36,581 bases of DNA from Thermoproteota archaeon (GTDB lineage: Archaea; Thermoproteota; Bathyarchaeia; Bathyarchaeales; Bathycorpusculaceae), in the NCBI GenBank assembly GCA_012513715.1, contig JAAZBP010000203.1:1-36581 (forward strand), written 5' to 3'. The position numbers were made by a program, and so were the translations under genes. Of this stretch, positions 8,199-16,382 are shown piece by piece (within the stretch, counting starts at the first letter, position 1; every line of letters starts with the position of its first letter). A model generated the notes under the pieces. The model saw only the letters and a program-made list of their open reading frames with translations. It searched no databases and had not been told where the DNA came from.

Positions 8199-8560
8199 AT
8201 ACATACAGTAAAATTGAGATTCAGATAAAAAATACCTAAAAAACAAATATGAACAGCTAAAAAATTTTTCAATTTTATTAAAAATCGGTTTATCAAAGAA
8301 AAACTTCAAGAAGCGAATAAAACAGATAATCTAATTAAAGAGAGTTAAGGTATAAACAGCGTTAATTCAAAATTTTTAAGTTCAATAGACCATTAAAAGA
8401 AAAAATGGGTATTGGCAGTAGTAAAAAAAGAGAATCGTGAGTGGTAAAACGCAAATCAAATATGTATGTGACAACAAATCTAGCAGATGTAAAAGGGTCA
8501 ACAATTAAAAGTAAAGAAACGCTTAATTGTTAAAGCATATGTAATATCAAGGGACGAAAA
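8199..8560. other. Non-coding stretch before sepF
   Basis: 362 AT-rich bases. Only very short frames are present: an 11-codon ATG frame from 8405, followed without a gap in the same frame by a 30-codon GTG frame, and neither resembles a known protein. I see no tRNA-like fold and no strong hairpin. The promoter of sepF must lie in the last third. Confidence 0.5.
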
Positions 8561-9100
8561 ATGCCGTTCAATCTATTTCGTAAAAAAAAGCAGCAAGACC
8601 AAGAACAGTTCGACGAGCCGACTAAAGAAGCAGTTAATGAGTCGACTGAAGAAGAAACACAACAGACAACTGTAACTCAGGAAACTGAAGAACAGAAAAA
8701 ACAAATAGATGAACCGGAAAAAGAGGCAACTATAACTGTTGAAGAACACACTCAAGAACAAAACATGAAAAATGAAGAACAAGAACACAATGCTGCACAA
8801 ACACCGAAGCCTGAAATAGAAAAGGCAAGTAAAACGTATCTTAAAGCGATGCCGCTCAAAGAGTTATCTGATGTGGAAAAAGTAAAGAACGAAGTGAATA
8901 AAGGTAACATAATCATTTTAAGAGTAACTCCCCTTGCAGGTAAGAATATAGAAGAAGTGAAATGTGCAGTTAACGAGTTATTTCAATTCACAGAATCTAT
9001 AAACGGCGACATTGCACGATTAGGTGAAGAACGTGTAGTGATATGCCCTAAGAGTATAAGGATTTGGCGAGAGAAAACCCCATCGCCTGTTTCCAGTTAA
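8561..9100 (+). CDS. sepF: Cell division protein SepF (archaeal type)
   Basis: 179 residues. Residues 1-10 (MPFNLFRKKK) form a short amphipathic, basic membrane-targeting tip. Residues 12-90 are a Glu/Gln/Thr-rich disordered linker. The SepF core follows from about residue 92: YLKAMPLKELSDVEKVKNEV, then NIIILRVTPLAG and a strand VVICPKSIRIW at the end. SepF anchors FtsZ to the membrane in many archaea, so this predicts FtsZ-based division; ftsZ is not in the window. The linker is long for a SepF. ATG at 8561 with AAGGGACG upstream. It converges on fttA with only 8 bases between the stop codons. Confidence 0.85.
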   Translation: MPFNLFRKKKQQDQEQFDEPTKEAVNESTEEETQQTTVTQETEEQKKQIDEPEKEATITVEEHTQEQNMKNEEQEHNAAQTPKPEIEKASKTYLKAMPLKELSDVEKVKNEVNKGNIIILRVTPLAGKNIEEVKCAVNELFQFTESINGDIARLGEERVVICPKSIRIWREKTPSPVSS

Positions 9101-9108
9101 ACTTTTGT

Positions 9109-11046
9109 TTATAGCAGTCTGAAAGTTTCAAGTGATCCAGGGACTATAGTATTTAATCCGGCTTTGTTTGCTAAAAAGTTCGCAAAGTTTATTGTTTTCT
9201 GTTTTTCACCGTGGACTACAAATATGCGTTCTGGTTTAGGAGTCAAGTGTGTTAGATAGTTAACAAGTTGTCTCCGATCTGAATGCCCAGAGAAGCCTTC
9301 AAGGGATGATACACTCATTTTAACGCTAAGCGCAGCCATTTTACCGTCGTTATCTATCATAGTGACTTCACCTATACCTTTCTGCACGCGACGACCCATG
9401 GTTCCTTCAATTTGATAACTTACGAAAATAATCGAGTTACGTTCATCATTTGCCCAATTCTTGAAGTACTCTATCACAGGGCCGCCTTCTAGCATACCTG
9501 AAGTAGCTAAAACAATGCAGGGCTCTCCTTCGATTATACTTGATCTAACACTTGGGTGTTCGACGATAGTAAAGTAGTCGGACTTGAAGGGATTAACTTC
9601 TTCGTGAAGAATGCTATGCCTCACTTCTCTACCAAGATACTCTGGATAAGCAGTGTGAATTGCAGTAGCTTCACTAATCATGCCTTCGATAAATACAGGC
9701 GCCTCTTTCATCAAACCCCTTTTCATGTAACCGTCAATTACAAGCATTATTTCCTGAGCACGTCCAACAGCGGGAACAGGAATGAGCACTTTGCCTTTGC
9801 GTTCCAGAGTTTGATTGATTGCTTGCGTTAGAGATTCTTCAGCTTCTACACGAGAAGGAACAACATCATCCGGTCCACTATAAGTACTCTCTGTTATTAC
9901 TGTTTCAATACGTGGAAACTCTGTTGTTGCTGCTTCTAAAAGCATAGTGCGCCCAAATTTGTAGTCCCCAGTATAAACGATATTATGTAAACCTTCACCT
10001 ATGTGCAGGTGAACCATTGAACCACCTAAAATGTGGCCGGAATTATGCAGAGTTAATCTTATATCAGGTGCAATATCGGTTACGACACCAAAACGTAGAG
10101 GGATAGTGTGAAGTACACATTCACGCACGTCTTTCTGATCATAGTGAGGTGTTATGCCCTGTTTACTAGCTACATCCAAATAGTCTAGTTGTAACATAGT
10201 CATCAGATTTGAGGTTGGAGCTGAACAATAAACTGGTCCATCATAACCATACTTATACAGAAAAGGAACTAAACCACAGTGATCAAGATGAGCATGACTG
10301 ATTACTACAGCATCTAAGGAGTCAATTTCAAATTCAGGTGAATCAAACCTTGGGAAGGACTCAAAAGGCCTATTGGTACCAGGATGAATACCGCAGTCAA
10401 GAAGAACACTACTTTCGCGAGTTTTGACCAAAAAAGCAGATCTACCGACTTCTTGTGCACCACCTAGAACAGTCATTCGCACGTCGCCAACATCATAAAT
10501 TTTTGGTCGGAATATACGTTCACCTACAGTTCGAAGTATACGTTCGCGCTCTTTGCTTTCAGAATGAAGATAATGACGCATATGAGTAACAATTTTAGAT
10601 TTGATAGGTGGACTACGGAGAACATGGGGACGCCACTTTGTTTTCTTTATTATTTCTTGTAATACTGCCCCATTTCTACCTATGACTAGACCGGGTTTTT
10701 TAGTTTCAATTATTATTTCACCGAGGCTTGGATCAAAATTGATATCGGTTATTTCAGCTTCAGAGGGAATAAGTTCACGAGTAATCTTTTCTGCTTCGAC
10801 CTCAGAAATACGCACTGATGGGTCTGGACGAATAACAATTCTTTTGCGGATTACACCAACTATCTCCGCCACTATACCACTTTGATCCACAAGAATTTCT
10901 GGCCGTTTAGTATAAACAGCAAGCATTGGACCTTCATATTCTATACGAGTGACTTCTGCTTCTCGCGGAACTTTTTCAAGAATATATTGACTTATCTCTA
11001 TCTTGTCGCGATCTTTTTCTTGGGTTCGAGCCACAGTTTTTAACAT
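9109..11046 (-). CDS. fttA: KH-domain beta-CASP ribonuclease FttA (aCPSF1), transcription termination factor
   Basis: 645 residues, full length for archaeal aCPSF1. The order is an N-terminal KH-like domain (1-70), a second KH domain with GRNG at 123-126, a metallo-beta-lactamase domain with HAHLDHCG at 251-258, and a beta-CASP domain ending in the HSDR motif (FSGHSDRRQL) and a C-terminal VHGE. In archaea this enzyme cleaves nascent RNA and releases RNA polymerase, acting in the cytoplasm on the transcribing complex. The zinc ligands and catalytic motifs all appear intact. ATG at 11046 overlaps the proteasome stop (ATGTTAA), so translation is coupled to the upstream proteasome gene. Confidence 0.95.
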   Translation of the reverse strand: MLKTVARTQEKDRDKIEISQYILEKVPREAEVTRIEYEGPMLAVYTKRPEILVDQSGIVAEIVGVIRKRIVIRPDPSVRISEVEAEKITRELIPSEAEITDINFDPSLGEIIIETKKPGLVIGRNGAVLQEIIKKTKWRPHVLRSPPIKSKIVTHMRHYLHSESKERERILRTVGERIFRPKIYDVGDVRMTVLGGAQEVGRSAFLVKTRESSVLLDCGIHPGTNRPFESFPRFDSPEFEIDSLDAVVISHAHLDHCGLVPFLYKYGYDGPVYCSAPTSNLMTMLQLDYLDVASKQGITPHYDQKDVRECVLHTIPLRFGVVTDIAPDIRLTLHNSGHILGGSMVHLHIGEGLHNIVYTGDYKFGRTMLLEAATTEFPRIETVITESTYSGPDDVVPSRVEAEESLTQAINQTLERKGKVLIPVPAVGRAQEIMLVIDGYMKRGLMKEAPVFIEGMISEATAIHTAYPEYLGREVRHSILHEEVNPFKSDYFTIVEHPSVRSSIIEGEPCIVLATSGMLEGGPVIEYFKNWANDERNSIIFVSYQIEGTMGRRVQKGIGEVTMIDNDGKMAALSVKMSVSSLEGFSGHSDRRQLVNYLTHLTPKPERIFVVHGEKQKTINFANFLANKAGLNTIVPGSLETFRLL

Positions 11047-11684
11047 CCTACTTTGAGCAGACTAGACTTCTCTTCAGCAGTCAATTCCTTGTAACCCTGC
11101 TCGTTGATTACTATAATATTGTAACTGTTGCCGCTTGCAACGTCACGCTTCATAGCTGCGTTAACAGCTTTAGCTATTATTGGCAAAGTTTCACTGATAG
11201 ACATACCCTCGCGGTACTTGTCTTCAATTATACCGTATGCTAAAGGTGAACCTGAGCCGGTGGATACTGATTTCTCCTCATTTAGGCTCCCATATGGATC
11301 TAAATTGTAAACGTGAGGGCCTGTATCGTCTATGCCTCCGACTAGAACCTGTGTCGCCAATGGTATGTACCGGTTCTGGAATAGAAGATTCGCAACTAAG
11401 CGGGCGGCAGAACTAACGGGTATTGGGCGGTTCAGGTTTATTCTGTATAATTGAGCATTAGCGATTAGAATGTCAACAACTTTTTGCGCATCTGCAACTG
11501 TACCGGCAATAGTCATACCTAGGTGGTCGTCAATTTTGTAGACTTTTTTACCAAATTTATGTGCAACATAAAAACCCATTGTTACACGTGTATCTGAAGC
11601 TAAAATTACACCGTCTTTGCAGACAACGCCTATAGTTGTAGTCCCTTTAAGGATTAATTGATTAGTCACATTATTTTGAGACAT
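11040..11684 (-). CDS. psmB: 20S proteasome beta subunit
   Basis: 214 residues. A 14-residue propeptide ends in G14; cleavage exposes catalytic Thr15 (TTTIG). Counting from that Thr, the active-site Asp17 (ASDTR) and Lys33 (GKKV) are in place, as are the SGS loop (STGSGSPLAYG) and the Asp before it. It is therefore a catalytically competent, N-terminal-nucleophile protease subunit of the archaeal proteasome. ATG at 11684 is preceded by AAGGAGC. First gene of a two-gene unit with fttA. The alpha subunit and the unfoldase are not in the window. Confidence 0.96.
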   Translation of the reverse strand: MSQNNVTNQLILKGTTTIGVVCKDGVILASDTRVTMGFYVAHKFGKKVYKIDDHLGMTIAGTVADAQKVVDILIANAQLYRINLNRPIPVSSAARLVANLLFQNRYIPLATQVLVGGIDDTGPHVYNLDPYGSLNEEKSVSTGSGSPLAYGIIEDKYREGMSISETLPIIAKAVNAAMKRDVASGNSYNIIVINEQGYKELTAEEKSSLLKVGC

Positions 11685-11880
11685 AGTTTTTGCTCCTTAA
11701 AACTCCGTTTTTCGGAATGCCATCCACTAGGAAATAGCAAGAGTTAATCTTTCTATGAACTTTATTAATATTTCGCCGTTCATTCCAAGTTTAAATTTTC
11801 TATTCATTCTTAGATAGTTAAACAAAAAATGAAGTTTAAGAACTAAAACCTTTTAGGATAGCTTCAGAATCAATAGTTTT

Positions 11881-11945
11881 ATGGCGGGTGAGTGGTGCTT
11901 CCCACCCGTTCCGCCATCGATAAATAAAACCCGGGAGTAGGGAGG
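11881..11945 (+). promoter_or_regulatory. GC-rich structured leader of queT-queC, candidate riboswitch
   Basis: In AT-rich surroundings, ATGGCGG (11881-11887) and CCGCCAT (11911-11917) form a perfect 7-base outer stem. Inside it, GTGG (11892-11895) can pair with CCAC (11902-11905) around the loop TGCTTC, or GGTG can pair with CACC in a competing fold. Downstream lie CCCGGG (11930-11935) and the ribosome binding site GGGAGG, and the CTTCCC of the inner loop could pair with GGGAG. Bacterial queT genes often carry preQ1 riboswitches. I cannot match this to a known class, so the role is an inference from structure and position. Confidence 0.45.
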
Positions 11946-11956
11946 CAAAAAAAGTC

Positions 11957-12454
11957 TTGAATGTCAATACAAGAAATTTAGCAATAATCACGTTATATGC
12001 TTCACTTTACGCTATGTTGGTAATTTTTCTTCCAGGATTATCTTACGGGCCACTTCAAGTGCGCCTCGCGGATGCTCTGTTGGCAATAGTTCCATTGCTT
12101 GGTTTAGCAGGAGTTTTCGGTCATACCCTTGGGGTCTTTGTCGCAAACTTGTTTTCTCCTGCTGGTCCAATAGATCTTCTTAACACAATACCATCGTTTA
12201 TGATGGCGTTTATAGTCTACTATGTTTATACGAAAACAAACAATGATTTCACTGTAATTGCATCATGCACTGCTTACTCTACTGTCTTAGGCATTACTGT
12301 TGGTTGGATGTTGTCTTTTCTTTATGGTTATCCATTACTCATCACGATTGCTTATGTAATTCTGGGGAATTTTATCGCTAGTGTTTTACTTGGTTGGCCA
12401 CTGTTTAAGTTTCTCAAAAGAACAGGAGTTCTCCACAAATGGCTCCCAAAATGA
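11957..12454 (+). CDS. queT: QueT-type ECF transporter S component for a queuosine/archaeosine precursor
   Basis: 165-residue membrane protein with about five to six helices. Family features are the first helix with ITLYASLYAMLVIFLPG, the following GPLQVRLADALLAIVPLLG (here by its ends), the GHTLGVFVANLFSPAGPIDL region and the final KFLKRTGVL. It should bind a 7-deazaguanine such as preQ0 or preQ1 and associate with ECF module proteins, none of which are nearby. TTG start at 11957, with GGAGG at 11941-11945; spacing is long (11 bases). Its 3' end overlaps queC by 16 bases, so the two are one operon and support the substrate call. Confidence 0.85.
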   Translation: MNVNTRNLAIITLYASLYAMLVIFLPGLSYGPLQVRLADALLAIVPLLGLAGVFGHTLGVFVANLFSPAGPIDLLNTIPSFMMAFIVYYVYTKTNNDFTVIASCTAYSTVLGITVGWMLSFLYGYPLLITIAYVILGNFIASVLLGWPLFKFLKRTGVLHKWLPK

Positions 12455-13110
12455 ATACAAATACAAAAAAATGTGTAATCGTACTCAGCGGCGGGTTAGA
12501 CTCTGCAACCGTAGCATACTGGGCAAAAAAGCACAACTACGAAATATATCCTTTAACTTTCAACTATGGACAAATAGCAGAAAAAGAAACACATTATGCA
12601 CAAAAAATCGCTGAAACAATAGGTGTTAATACTAAAATCATTAATCTTTCCTCACTCAAGGAGATATTTAGCCAAGTAACTTCTTTATGTAACACAGAAA
12701 TTCCGTTGTCACAAAAGTTCAGTTCACCTATAATTGTACCTTTCCGAAACGCTATTTTCCTCTCAACAGCAGTTGCTTATGCAGTAACTGTGGGTGGAGA
12801 CGAAATCCTCTACGGTGCACAAGGCTCAGATGAACCTTTCTATCCTGATTGCAGACGTGAATTCTATGAAGCATTTGAGAAAGCTGCATGTTTGGGAACA
12901 AACCAAAAGATTACGATAAAAGCACCATTTATTTACAGCAAAAAATCTGAGTTAATTAAAGAGGGCACAAATTTGGGCGTACCATTTGAGTTGACTTGGT
13001 CATGTTACCGCAATGGTCCAATCCATTGTGGCAAATGTGAATCATGTCTAAATCGTATGGCGGCCTTTAGAGAGGCAAGAGTAAAAGACCCAACACAATA
13101 TGAGATTTAA
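12439..13110 (+). CDS. queC: 7-cyano-7-deazaguanine (preQ0) synthase QueC
   Basis: 223 residues. ATP-PPi loop SGGLDSATVAYW at 17-28, the AQGSDEPFYPDCR region, and a C-terminal zinc site made by the Cys in WSCYRNG and by HCGKCESCLNR. QueC converts 7-carboxy-7-deazaguanine to preQ0 with ATP and ammonia; in archaea preQ0 is inserted into tRNA and becomes archaeosine. ATG at 12439 has AGGAG about 10 bases upstream; a second ATG at 12451 overlaps the queT stop as ATGA and is a real alternative. All catalytic features look intact. Confidence 0.95.
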   Translation: MAPKMNTNTKKCVIVLSGGLDSATVAYWAKKHNYEIYPLTFNYGQIAEKETHYAQKIAETIGVNTKIINLSSLKEIFSQVTSLCNTEIPLSQKFSSPIIVPFRNAIFLSTAVAYAVTVGGDEILYGAQGSDEPFYPDCRREFYEAFEKAACLGTNQKITIKAPFIYSKKSELIKEGTNLGVPFELTWSCYRNGPIHCGKCESCLNRMAAFREARVKDPTQYEI

Positions 13111-13159
13111 ATTTCAACCAAAATAATAGAAGATAGTAAAAAGAGTAATAATAAATTCA

Positions 13160-13288
13160 ATGTTCTTTAAAAAGAGACTAAAAACAGAAAAGATTGAGAA
13201 TACCCAAGTGGTACTTCGCGAATTAAAAGAGGTTTTAACCCATAAAAAATATACAAACATGTTAGCCAAAAAAACGATTAAACTTTGA
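13160..13288 (+). CDS. Possible 42-residue basic protein
   Basis: ATG frame between queC and glyA encoding a Lys-rich, helix-like peptide (starts MFFKKRLKTEKIENTQ, ends KKTIKL). Composition resembles small archaeal coding frames, but there is no ribosome binding site and I recognise no family. It could be a chance frame in AT-rich DNA. Confidence 0.3.
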   Translation: MFFKKRLKTEKIENTQVVLRELKEVLTHKKYTNMLAKKTIKL

Positions 13289-13375
13289 AACCTTTGAATA
13301 TTATTCCTTCACCAGTAATGGCTAAATACTGCAAAACTCAATTCCGTTGTTGACTCAGCTTGGGGAAAATGGAAA

Positions 13376-14713
13376 ATGAAAGATTTGCCCGATTTAGTCG
13401 TTGATTTAGTTGAAACATCCCAGAAACACGAGCAATATCGTGAAAAAGAATGCATAAACATGATTGCAAGCGAGGGCATAAAATCACCTGCTGTTACCCA
13501 GATTCTTAATCTCACACAAGATCTCGCTTCACGTTATGCAGAAGGAGAAAATGACATTTCAGGACATGTTCAAAAACGTCATTATCAGGGACAAAAATAC
13601 ATGTCTCAAATTGAAGATATCACAACCGACATCATAAAAAGTCTATTCGGGTCAACCTGGGCTGATGTCCGCTTGGTATCAGGAACCCACGCTAACTTGG
13701 CAACTTTCAAAGGATTATCCTTAGCGTCAAAAAACAACAAAATGGTTGTTACACCACTTAGCTGCGGGGCTCATATAAGCCATGACTACACAGGTTTAGC
13801 AGGAAAAATCCTTGGTTTAGATAACATAAATCATGTTTATAACATTGACGAATTTAACATTGACCCTGACAAATCAGCTTATGTTATACGTGCAGCTAAA
13901 CCCGGTATTGTCACTTTTGGCGGAAGCCTATTTTTGTTTCCACACCCAATAAAAGAGTTGAAGGAAATCTGTGACGAAGTAGGGGCATATGTAGCGTATG
14001 ATGCATCCCATGTGTTAGGTTTAATTGCAGGCGGTCAATTCCAAGATCCTCTGAGAGAGGGAGCGGACTTCATCACATCGTCAACACATAAAACCTTTCC
14101 AGGTCCCCAAGGCGGAGTAGTGATGGGAAGTCCAACTACACCTGCACTTGAGAAAGCTGTAAAGAAAATTCAATACGCTGTATTTCCACTCACTGCCTCA
14201 AGCACCCACTTAGGAAGACTTCCAGCATTAGGCATAGCCTGTTTGGAAATGAAAATCTTCGGAAAAGACTTAGCAAGACAGATAGTGAAAAACGCTCAAA
14301 CGGCAGGACAATACCTATATGAAAACGGCGTAAAAGTGATAGCTGAAAAGAAGGGCTTTACTAAAAGCCACCAAATCGCACTCGACGTTCACGCTTTTGG
14401 CGGTGGAAATAAGATTGCTCAAGATCTTGAGGACGCAAACATAATACTCAACAAGAATCTCTTACCTTATGATGATCAAAGCAGTAAAGAGAATCCGTCA
14501 GGTTTACGTGTTGGTTTTCAAGATGTAACACGCCGCGGGTTTAAGGAAGGCGATATTAAGCACCTGTGCGACCTAATTTTGGATGTAGTCAAGGGAAAAC
14601 GTAAACCAACAGCAGTCAAAGAGGATGTCTTAGCACTCAAAAAAGAATTTAATTGTATTAAATACGGCTTCCAAAATATCGAAGAAGCGTTAACCTACAT
14701 TAAAAAAGCATAA
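13376..14713 (+). CDS. glyA: Serine hydroxymethyltransferase
   Basis: PLP enzyme, 445 residues, interconverting serine and glycine with a one-carbon carrier (a pterin). Visible: NMIASEG near residue 28, YAEGEND with the following HYQG, the PLP-side SGTHANLA, the Asp in YDASHVLG (about 209) and the Schiff-base lysine K239 in SSTHKTFPGPQGG. The sequence is of the archaeal branch, which differs from bacterial GlyA in the N-terminal region. ATG at 13376 with GGGGA upstream. It stands before a strong hairpin and likely forms its own unit. Together with SerA it links 3-phosphoglycerate to glycine. Confidence 0.95.
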   Translation: MKDLPDLVVDLVETSQKHEQYREKECINMIASEGIKSPAVTQILNLTQDLASRYAEGENDISGHVQKRHYQGQKYMSQIEDITTDIIKSLFGSTWADVRLVSGTHANLATFKGLSLASKNNKMVVTPLSCGAHISHDYTGLAGKILGLDNINHVYNIDEFNIDPDKSAYVIRAAKPGIVTFGGSLFLFPHPIKELKEICDEVGAYVAYDASHVLGLIAGGQFQDPLREGADFITSSTHKTFPGPQGGVVMGSPTTPALEKAVKKIQYAVFPLTASSTHLGRLPALGIACLEMKIFGKDLARQIVKNAQTAGQYLYENGVKVIAEKKGFTKSHQIALDVHAFGGGNKIAQDLEDANIILNKNLLPYDDQSSKENPSGLRVGFQDVTRRGFKEGDIKHLCDLILDVVKGKRKPTAVKEDVLALKKEFNCIKYGFQNIEEALTYIKKA

Positions 14714-14755
14714 TGATGTTTTGGGGACGGCTACGATTCCCCCGAAAACATTATT
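14712..14755 (+). terminator. Long stem-loop at the glyA stop codon
   Basis: AATGATGTTTTGGGG (14712-14726) pairs with CCCC plus GAAAACATTATT (ending 14755), with one bulged C and a 12-base loop. The stem starts inside the glyA stop codon and is followed by TTAATTAG. It is the strongest hairpin in the region and suits a transcript end or an RNA processing site, though it could also be the leader of the gene at 14788. Confidence 0.5.
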
Positions 14756-14787
14756 TAATTAGCTTTATTTCTTAGAATTGAAAACTT

Positions 14788-15069
14788 ATGCAAATAGATG
14801 TGATTTCAGCTCTCTTTATCGTTGTAGCTATAGGTTTTTTGATAATATTTTATGTGTTACCAAGATATGGGCCACACTACACATCTAGACTTACATGTCC
14901 AAACTGCAGAAAAAGCTTTAATTTTCACTGGATACCCGGAGCCACATTAACATCTTTAATTCGACGGAACTATAGAGTTTTAAAGTGTCCATATTGCCAC
15001 ATTAAATCTACATTTGATATCGCAGCTACTAGAGTAAGTGTACCAAAGAAAACTAAAGTTAAGACTTAA
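14788..15069 (+). CDS. Membrane-anchored zinc-ribbon protein
   Basis: 93 residues. One N-terminal transmembrane helix (about 5-27, rich in Ile/Leu/Phe), then a cytoplasmic zinc ribbon with CPNCRKSFNFHW (first pair, near 39) and CPYCH (second pair, near 70), ending in a basic tail. Four Cys in two CPxC knuckles predict one zinc. Function unknown. ATG at 14788 has no clear ribosome binding site. It lies between glyA and serA but separated from both. Confidence 0.72.
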   Translation: MQIDVISALFIVVAIGFLIIFYVLPRYGPHYTSRLTCPNCRKSFNFHWIPGATLTSLIRRNYRVLKCPYCHIKSTFDIAATRVSVPKKTKVKT

Positions 15070-15150
15070 GCAAAAAGCCTTTTTTAAAGAGAATGTTATT
15101 ATACACATTAGTAAACACATTTTTACCTAAAGTTCAAGGTGAAATTTGGC

Positions 15151-16332
15151 ATGAAGATATTGTTAAATGACGGTTTAGAGAAGGAAGGCATAGATATTTT
15201 CCATCAAGCAGGCATAGAAACAGATAATAAAAAGAGAGATCAGAACCAACTTATCTCAGATATTGGTCAGTTCGACGCTTTAATTGTTAGAAGTGCCACA
15301 AAAGTCACTCGTGAAGTTATAGAAGCTGGAGCTAAAGGAAAACTCAAAATTATCGGGCGCGCAGGTGTAGGATACGACAATATTGATGTAGTAGCTGCCT
15401 CAGAAAATGGGATAGTAGTAAAAATCGCCCCATATGGAAGCACCAACGCTGTTGCAGAATTAGCTGTTGACTTAATGTTATCAATCTCAAGAAATACACC
15501 TCAAGCGCATTTTACACTTAAAAATGGGATCTGGAAGAAAAAGAAACTTGCAGGAAATGAACTGGCATACAAGACTCTTGCTTTGATAGGTTGTGGAAGA
15601 ATTGGCCAAAAGGTAGCACACATAGCAAAACGCGGTTTTGATATGGAAATTATTGGTTACGACATTAAACCTTGCCCTGAATCTGGAATAAAATTCTTAA
15701 CCAAAGAAGAAGCCCTTCAAAAAGCTGACTACATAAGCATCCACACCGGCGGCAGAGACATTATCATAGGCGCAAAAGAGTTCGATTTAATGAAACCAAC
15801 AGTGTTCATAATTAACACTTCAAGAGGTAACAACATAGATCAACAGGCTTTGTATAACGCACTTAAAGAGGGAAAAATAGCAGGTTACGCTACGGATGTT
15901 TACAAAGAAGAACCCAAAAAGGAAGACGACCCATTCAATGATAAATTAAGAGAACTGGATAATGTTGTATTGAGCAGCCACCTCGGTGCTTCAACAGTTG
16001 AAGCGCAACGGGAAACCTCAATTGAGATAGCACGTGTTTTAAGCGGTTACTTGTTAGGTGGAGATTTCACTAATGCAGTCAATGCAAGCGAAAGCATAGA
16101 AGTCGAAGAAAAACAGGTTTTTACGTTATTCATACATCATAAAGATGTTCCAGGTGTGTTCGCAAATATTGATAAAACCCTTGCTGACAGCAACATAAAC
16201 ATTAGAGCAAACTATTCACGCCAAATAGACAATGGTTACGCTATCTCAGTATATGTACTTCACCAAAAAGTAAGCCAAGATATATTAGAAAATCTTAAAG
16301 CAATACCTAACGTGTGTAACGTAAAAATATAA
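15151..16332 (+). CDS. serA: D-3-phosphoglycerate dehydrogenase with ACT domain
   Basis: First enzyme of the phosphorylated serine pathway, oxidising 3-phosphoglycerate with NAD. Using ATG 15151 (GGTGA 8 bases upstream) the protein has 393 residues and starts MKILLNDGL as usual; a GTG at 15139 would add four. Visible: GRAGVGYDNID, the NAD loop GCGRIGQK (147-154), catalytic R225 in NTSRGNNID, a Glu in YKEEP (about 253) and H277 in SSHLGAST. A C-terminal ACT domain (about 320-393) lacks the extra ASB domain of the long type, and probably senses serine. A small hairpin follows the stop. Confidence 0.93.
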   Translation: MKILLNDGLEKEGIDIFHQAGIETDNKKRDQNQLISDIGQFDALIVRSATKVTREVIEAGAKGKLKIIGRAGVGYDNIDVVAASENGIVVKIAPYGSTNAVAELAVDLMLSISRNTPQAHFTLKNGIWKKKKLAGNELAYKTLALIGCGRIGQKVAHIAKRGFDMEIIGYDIKPCPESGIKFLTKEEALQKADYISIHTGGRDIIIGAKEFDLMKPTVFIINTSRGNNIDQQALYNALKEGKIAGYATDVYKEEPKKEDDPFNDKLRELDNVVLSSHLGASTVEAQRETSIEIARVLSGYLLGGDFTNAVNASESIEVEEKQVFTLFIHHKDVPGVFANIDKTLADSNINIRANYSRQIDNGYAISVYVLHQKVSQDILENLKAIPNVCNVKI

Positions 16333-16352
16333 TCTTGCCTTTTCAAGCAAGA
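16333..16352 (+). terminator. Stem-loop after serA
   Basis: TCTTGC (16333-16338) and GCAAGA (16347-16352) are perfect arms around an 8-base loop, directly after the serA stop and followed 12 bases later by CTTTTCTTTTTTAG. It fits a transcript end with a downstream T-rich tract. Confidence 0.4.
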
Positions 16353-16382
16353 ATATTAACAGCTTTTCTTTTTTAGTTATTT

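Noticed and set aside
8573-8800. 75-codon minus-strand frame inside sepF
   Set aside because: It is the reverse complement of the repetitive Glu/Gln linker, giving a Phe/Leu/Ser-rich artefact.
11881-11945. Known preQ1-I or preQ1-II riboswitch
   Set aside because: The stems and loop do not show the pseudoknot pattern of those classes as I remember them, so I kept it as an unclassified structured leader.
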